A DNA stretch of 64,000 nt, taken from the NCBI GenBank assembly GCA_039881145.1, contig JAYKKI010000061.1, positions 8,844,501 through 8,908,500 of the forward strand, read 5' to 3'. Of this stretch, positions 60,877 through 64,000 are shown piece after piece (position 1 is the stretch's first letter; each line of letters starts with the position of its first letter). A program made the translations under genes and the position numbers. The notes under the pieces were generated by a model. It saw only the letters and a program-made list of their open reading frames with translations. It made no database searches and was not told the origin of the DNA. Source of the DNA: Druceiella hillmani. Taxonomy: Eukaryota; Arthropoda; Insecta; Lepidoptera; Hepialidae.

Positions 60877-61550
60877 GAGGATATACTTCCGGAAGCAGCG
60901 TCTACCAGAGTCAGTGTTTCGAAGAGAGGCAGTTAAAAAAAAGTGAGGAGTTTCAGACTTGTAAAAAAGATGACCTGAAGAAGACCATCGAACTGCCGAG
61001 GCGTAAATTAAGAAGGTTGCGGAAAACTAAGCAGTATGGCAAATCGGAAAGTATAACAATTACTAAAATAAACTACATGTTGAAACTTATTTTACCAAAA
61101 GACTCTTACACTTTATTTGATCATCGATTAAGAAATTATTTTAGAAGAAAAAACACAGCGGTATATGATTAAAAAATGAAAGAGATTTGTATAAATTTGT
61201 ATTATAATTTCCCAAAAGGTTATAAAAATTTGGTTCAAGTAGGAAAAAATGATTTGATATTGAACGCCTTAAGCATACAATTAACAGGTTGTGGGTTATT
61301 ATTTAATGGCCGCCCCAGCCATAATGACTTATATATGCATAAGGTAGTTATAGAAAGAATCAGTAAAATTTTAGATGCAGAACTATTAGTTCTGCATCTA
61401 AAATTTTGTATTATATATTATAATATTTTGTATTATAATTTTGTAATATGCGAAGCCGCGTTTCAGTTAATTTTTAATGATATACTATTTATTGATAATT
61501 TAAAAGAGAGTCTATTGCCATATTTAAAACGAGTTACTTCTGATTGTTAG
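60877..61550 (+). pseudogene. P-element/THAP-type transposase remnant
   Basis: A splice-like acceptor (GACTACAG) precedes 60877. The frame reads through a single TAA (61170-61172) for about 225 codons. Recognisable part: a basic coiled segment (KKTIELPRRKLRRLRKTKQY, 60980-61040), then MLKLILPKDSYTLFDHRLRN (61077-61136), then, after the stop, MKEICINLYYNFPKGYKNLV. This follows the P-element-type order coiled coil .. LF..L .. I..FALTLHFYSP.AY..LR (family knowledge). The later part (from about 61300) is unrecognised and contains a perfect palindrome. No THAP domain precedes it within 3 kb. Confidence 0.6.
61365..61407. repeat. Perfect 43-nt palindrome
   Basis: Arms 61365-61385 and 61387-61407 (AAAATTTTAGATGCAGAACT, then A) are perfect inverses around one base. 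The frame stays open across it, encoding ILDAELLVLHLKF. Confidence 0.97.
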
Positions 61551-62965
61551 ATATTTTGTACAGATGGTTTTTCTAATTTATTTATTAAACGTTACATTAA
61601 AAGGGAAATAAACTGTTGCCTTAGAAACTTAAATAGAATCAAAGAAAATAAATCAGTTGGAAATAAATCAATTACGTAACCCGTGTAATTTATAATTATT
61701 TTAAACTTTGACTTTGATCCGAGGTAAACTTTGATATTATCTTTTTAGATTTGTACTTGTGCTAACCTATTAATCTCCCAAACTATTAATTACGATCTTT
61801 TAAATTTAAAGTTTTGCTTTTCCAGATTCACCAGGATCCATTATATGATTTGAATAAAGTTTTGTAAGCCGTATTTTAATGTTTTAGTGGAGTGACAACG
61901 CAAAACCCCTTTACCTGTGTATGGTCAGTATTATCATTGTGGTCAGTGTCGTAAATTTATTTGTCCTCATTTTATTTTTACTGATAATATAATATTGCTT
62001 TCATAAATAATTTTGATGTTAATTTCTACCAGTCTTAAGAGTTAAAAATAGTGTTAGCCATATTTTTAGCCTCTAATTGATAATTACTTTATTCAAATTA
62101 ACCAAGCAAACATCGCATAAAGGCATAATCCCTTTGATGAAATTTCGGGCAAAACAAAAGTACTTGCTGTGCTTACTTTTCTTTGATCTAATATGTTATA
62201 TCTAGTATAGTAAATGATAGATTTGTATATGCCAATACTTATTTATTTATTACTACACAAGATCATAGATTCACTAAATATTTTTTCAACTCCTTAACCT
62301 ATCTACTTCCTTTTCCTTTCCTATTTCCGTTGGAAGATACTCACAGCACTTTCCCGTGGTTTCCATCGAGCAATAGCACAAATTTGATATATTTAAGCAA
62401 TAATGTAATCACATATGTGTTATTGACGAAGTGTGAGATACAATTTTAACTATTCAAGTTCTGTAAATTTTTTTTTTAAATTTGATGTAGAACAATCTAC
62501 TGATCTTACCATAAACTTAACATTAATAATAATAATTCATACAATAGGCAATCTGTACAAAGTGTTGCAATAGTTGAGATTAATAATAGCTTAAACTTTC
62601 AATATAGTGATAAGGTTAGTTATGAATGTAAAATGCATAAGTTTTGAAGTTATTATTTGTAAATATAATATTCAAGGAGAAATTTAAAAAACTCCATCTA
62701 GGTCAATTTCAATACAAAACATTGTGATTGAATTAAGAATTTTCAACTTGTCAAAAAAAAAGAATAACACTTTCATGACAAATATTCTGATGTAAAATTT
62801 TTTACGAATATTGGAGGAAACACTTTTAATAAAATATATACTGTAATGTTGTAATAATACCAACTTGAATTTATAGCTTTACATTGAGACACGCTAAGAA
62901 ATATACACCACAGAATATGCATTAACATCCATGTATGTATGTATTGTCCGTGTGTATTTTTCTAT
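61551..62965. other. Unassigned AT-rich sequence
   Basis: No gene recognised. No repeats beyond short A/T runs. Confidence 0.4.
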
Positions 62966-62971
62966 TTTCAG

Positions 62972-63119
62972 CTCTACAGTAGAGGGCATCCATAAACTAT
63001 TAAGGACACAGCGCTGCAAGCTTCCAGATCATAATCTACCTGAACAGCATGAAAGTTCGAGAAACCTTGAAGCATGCTTTTTGAAGTCATTTAAGAACCA
63101 AAATATATTTTTGAAATAA
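62972..63119 (+). CDS. Possible terminal exon or coding relic, unrecognised
   Basis: Good acceptor (TTTTTCTATTTTCAG) ends at 62971, followed by 48 open codons: STVEGIHKLLRTQRCKLPDH, then NLPEQHESSRNLEACFLKSF and a TAA stop. AATAAA lies about 130 bases on (63248). I recognise no family. Could be the last exon of a plus-strand gene starting elsewhere, a transposon remnant, or chance. Confidence 0.25.
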
Positions 63120-64000
63120 TTACCTACTAGAATAATATAATTGTAAAATCTCAAATATATGTTTTGTAAAATGTTAGTTATTCTAAAGTTTTCATAAAAA
63201 TTTATGAAAATAAAAACGTTTTTTAATATACTTTAATGGCTTTTAAATTTAATAAATTCTAATTCAATGTTTTGTCATAATGCCATTTATGGGTGATAAT
63301 TCTACCTAGACAGCGCCATATCTTGGCGTTGGTAATAATCAAAGCGTCACCTGGTGAGTCGGCTTCCAATTGTTCATGCAAAATTCCGACCACTTTTTTG
63401 ATATAGGTTAGTGTGGGAGTGTCCATTCTGTACTATATGTTTTGTGACTAGAGATGTGTAACTCATGAGTGAGAGATATAAACGATATAGCTCACATGTT
63501 ACGATCATATCTATCACTCGCTCACTTGAAATCAAAGTGTATCAGTATATCACTAGCTCGGGAATGTTCACCAAATCAATAATTTCCTCAATCGTCGCGT
63601 CATGAAGATCGATATAAAAGTATATGTTTCGACGTTACATGAAAGAGAAAGAAAACGATCGAACTGTTTAGTCAAATATGCAACTGGATCTATGTAGACG
63701 AACGTAGCTACCCGCGATCGAATGTGAACGCTGCGTTAAAGTATACTTTAGTCCGCTCAAAATATTTGCTTAAACAAACACTTTTTTTGTTTCATTTCAA
63801 AATTCTAATTTACAATTGTATAAATACGCCGCTGACGCTGAATGACAGGAGATGAGGCGAAATTTTTAAATTTCAGCCATCACAAGCTCAAATTAAAAAA
63901 AATATATTTAATCTAAACTTCAAACATTTCTTCAGGAGATATATTTTCCATTTTCACCTATAAATACAAAAAAATTTGAATTTACTTAGTCTTAGTTACT
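63120..64000. other. Unassigned sequence with a repeat-like end
   Basis: 63314 has a CAGCGCCATATCTTGGCG motif (compare 55508). From 63450, CTAGAGATGTGTAACTCATG and repeated GTGAGAGATATA / GATATAGCTCAC / ATATCTATCACTCGCTCAC words look like the sub-terminal repeats of a hAT-like element. No gene recognised to the window edge. Confidence 0.35.

Noticed and set aside
1..64000. tRNA, rRNA or snRNA genes and CRISPR arrays
   Set aside because: No tRNA arm pattern, rRNA core or regularly spaced repeat-spacer array was recognised by eye; a covariance-model scan would be decisive.

Overview
This is an AT-rich piece of an animal nuclear genome. The coding signal is a single gene broken into short exons with GT..AG introns, the rest is full of decayed DNA transposons, and nothing looks bacterial (no dense ORFs, operons or Shine-Dalgarno sites). 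The protein and the mix of mariner-like, piggyBac-like, P/THAP-like, hAT-like and non-LTR remnants point to an insect. Some repeats (the 56.8-57.3 kb element, and the family carrying a GGACGGACAGAC-type box) resemble repeats I associate from memory with Lepidoptera. That order is a guess.

The only host gene I can support is the 3' part of Brf1, the TFIIIB subunit used by RNA polymerase III. It lies on the minus strand in seven exons between 55337 and 39286. All donors, acceptors and phases agree, and the exons encode about 454 residues from the end of the second cyclin fold to the stop. The N-terminal zinc ribbon and first cyclin repeat must lie beyond base 64000, because I find no further exon between 55338 and the window edge.

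Layout. 1-7 kb: a diverged direct duplication, one copy split by a 2.2-kb transposon with 400-bp inverted ends. 8-20 kb: tandem repeats, a long interspersed repeat (copy A), a CpG-rich block, a decayed mariner, a 48-bp minisatellite and a miniature inverted-repeat element (MITE) with an expanded 31-bp array. 21-25 kb: GC-rich CA/TG microsatellite blocks, a 54-nt hairpin, a second decayed mariner and a MITE with intact TA duplications. 26-36 kb: small tandem repeats, an inverted repeat pair, a truncated relative of the first transposon, a dead non-LTR reverse transcriptase and copy B of the long interspersed repeat. 39-55 kb: Brf1, whose introns hold a THAP-domain relic, a piggyBac-like deletion derivative, hairpins and dispersed repeats. 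55-64 kb: degenerate tandem repeats, MITEs, a hAT-like relic with a BED finger, a P-element-like transposase pseudogene and unassigned sequence.

No tRNA, rRNA, CRISPR or bacterial-type feature was recognised. Boundaries of decayed elements are by eye and may be off by tens of bases. Splice sites of Brf1 are given to the base.
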